From NCBI GenBank assembly GCA_022511485.1, contig JAFLUJ010000329.1, positions 1-6,576 on the forward strand: a DNA stretch of 6,576 nucleotides, given 5' to 3'. The stretch's first letter is position 1. Every line of letters starts with the position of its first letter. This stretch comes from Oscillospiraceae bacterium. GTDB taxonomy: Bacteria > Bacillota > Clostridia > Oscillospirales > Ruminococcaceae. Below are positions 6,411 to 6,576 of the stretch, one piece after another. The notes beneath the pieces are model-generated. The model did no database searches, was not told where the DNA came from, and saw only the letters and a list, made by a program, of their open reading frames with translations. Made by a program: the position numbers and the translations under genes.

Positions 6411-6428
6411 TGACAATATTCTACATAT

Positions 6429-6457
6429 AGTATATCATATTTTATAAAAAATTACAA
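6429..6457 (-). promoter_or_regulatory. Promoter for the lipoprotein-aminopeptidase operon
   Basis: On the - strand TTGTAA (6452-6457) and TATACT (6429-6434) are 17 bases apart, and TG stands one base before the -10 (extended -10). This is a good housekeeping sigma factor promoter. Transcription would start near 6422, leaving a leader of about 26 bases, too short for a cobalamin riboswitch. Confidence 0.7.
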
Positions 6458-6467
6458 TATCTTTTGG

Positions 6468-6510
6468 TAATATTTAAGGGTAATTTTCTAAGTTAATATT
6501 TTTAAAGTAA
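6468..6510. repeat. Imperfect direct repeat between divergent promoters
   Basis: TAATATTTAAGGGTAA (6468-6483) is echoed by TAATATTTTTAAAGTAA (6494-6510), 26 bases further on, between two divergent promoters. It could be a regulator site or AT-rich upstream element. The stretch is very AT-rich, so chance similarity is quite possible. Confidence 0.3.
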
Positions 6511-6526
6511 AGAATTTTTTGTTTAC

Positions 6527-6555
6527 TTGACAAAACATTTAAAATAAGATACAAT
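6527..6555 (+). promoter_or_regulatory. Near-consensus promoter for an unseen divergent gene
   Basis: TTGACA (6527-6532) and TACAAT (6550-6555) are separated by exactly 17 bases: a perfect -35 and five of six bases at -10. It points right, out of the window. Only the first few bases of the transcript, with no start codon and ribosome binding site pair, are visible. It is likely a strong housekeeping sigma promoter. Confidence 0.82.
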
Positions 6556-6576
6556 ATGTAAAACAACATAACAGTA

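Noticed and set aside
6397..6428. Cobalamin riboswitch ahead of the BtuF-like gene
   Set aside because: The leader predicted from the promoter is about 26 bases, and no B12-box-like sequence is seen.
5830..6447. Open frame of 205 codons on the + strand
   Set aside because: It is antisense to the solute-binding protein and runs across its promoter and start. The product is Arg/Cys/Ser-rich with no recognisable domain.

Overview
The window looks like chromosomal DNA from a low-to-middle GC Gram-positive gut-type bacterium. A Clostridia member of the Ruminococcus/Oscillospiraceae kind is my best guess, based on strong GGAGG-type ribosome binding sites, a large three-domain Xaa-Pro aminopeptidase, a lipoprotein-type solute-binding protein and codon use. 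That placement is inference. No tRNA, rRNA, CRISPR array or insertion sequence is visible.

Left part (1-1799, + strand): three closely spaced genes that look like one operon. They are the 3' end of an acyl-CoA/acid-CoA synthetase (AMP-binding family), a fructosamine-kinase-family protein, and a low-molecular-weight tyrosine-phosphatase-family protein whose Shine-Dalgarno abuts the kinase stop codon. The kinase-phosphatase pair matches a known bacterial gene association linked to removal of sugar(-phosphate) adducts from protein amines (deglycation).

Middle part (1812-3507, - strand): a clear YfbR-type HD-domain 5'-deoxynucleotidase, flanked by two unrecognised genes. These are an acidic, Asn-rich soluble protein of 164 aa and a multi-pass membrane protein of 173 aa. 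Both are near 28-29% GC by hand count, against roughly 50% in the neighbouring genes, so they look like acquired or fast-evolving accessory genes. The left operon and this group meet tail to tail with only 12 bases between stop codons.

Right part (3577-6457, - strand): a probable two-gene operon. A BtuF-like solute-binding lipoprotein with a TTG start is followed 19 bases later by an Xaa-Pro aminopeptidase (M24B). It has a good extended -10 promoter (6429-6457) and ends in a long hairpin (3577-3615) whose pairing is only complete in the - strand RNA. Beyond the promoter, a near-consensus promoter on the + strand (6527-6555) points out of the window to an unseen divergent gene.

The clearest system here is the kinase/phosphatase deglycation pair. 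The least explained parts are the two AT-rich orphan genes and the strand-polarised hairpin.
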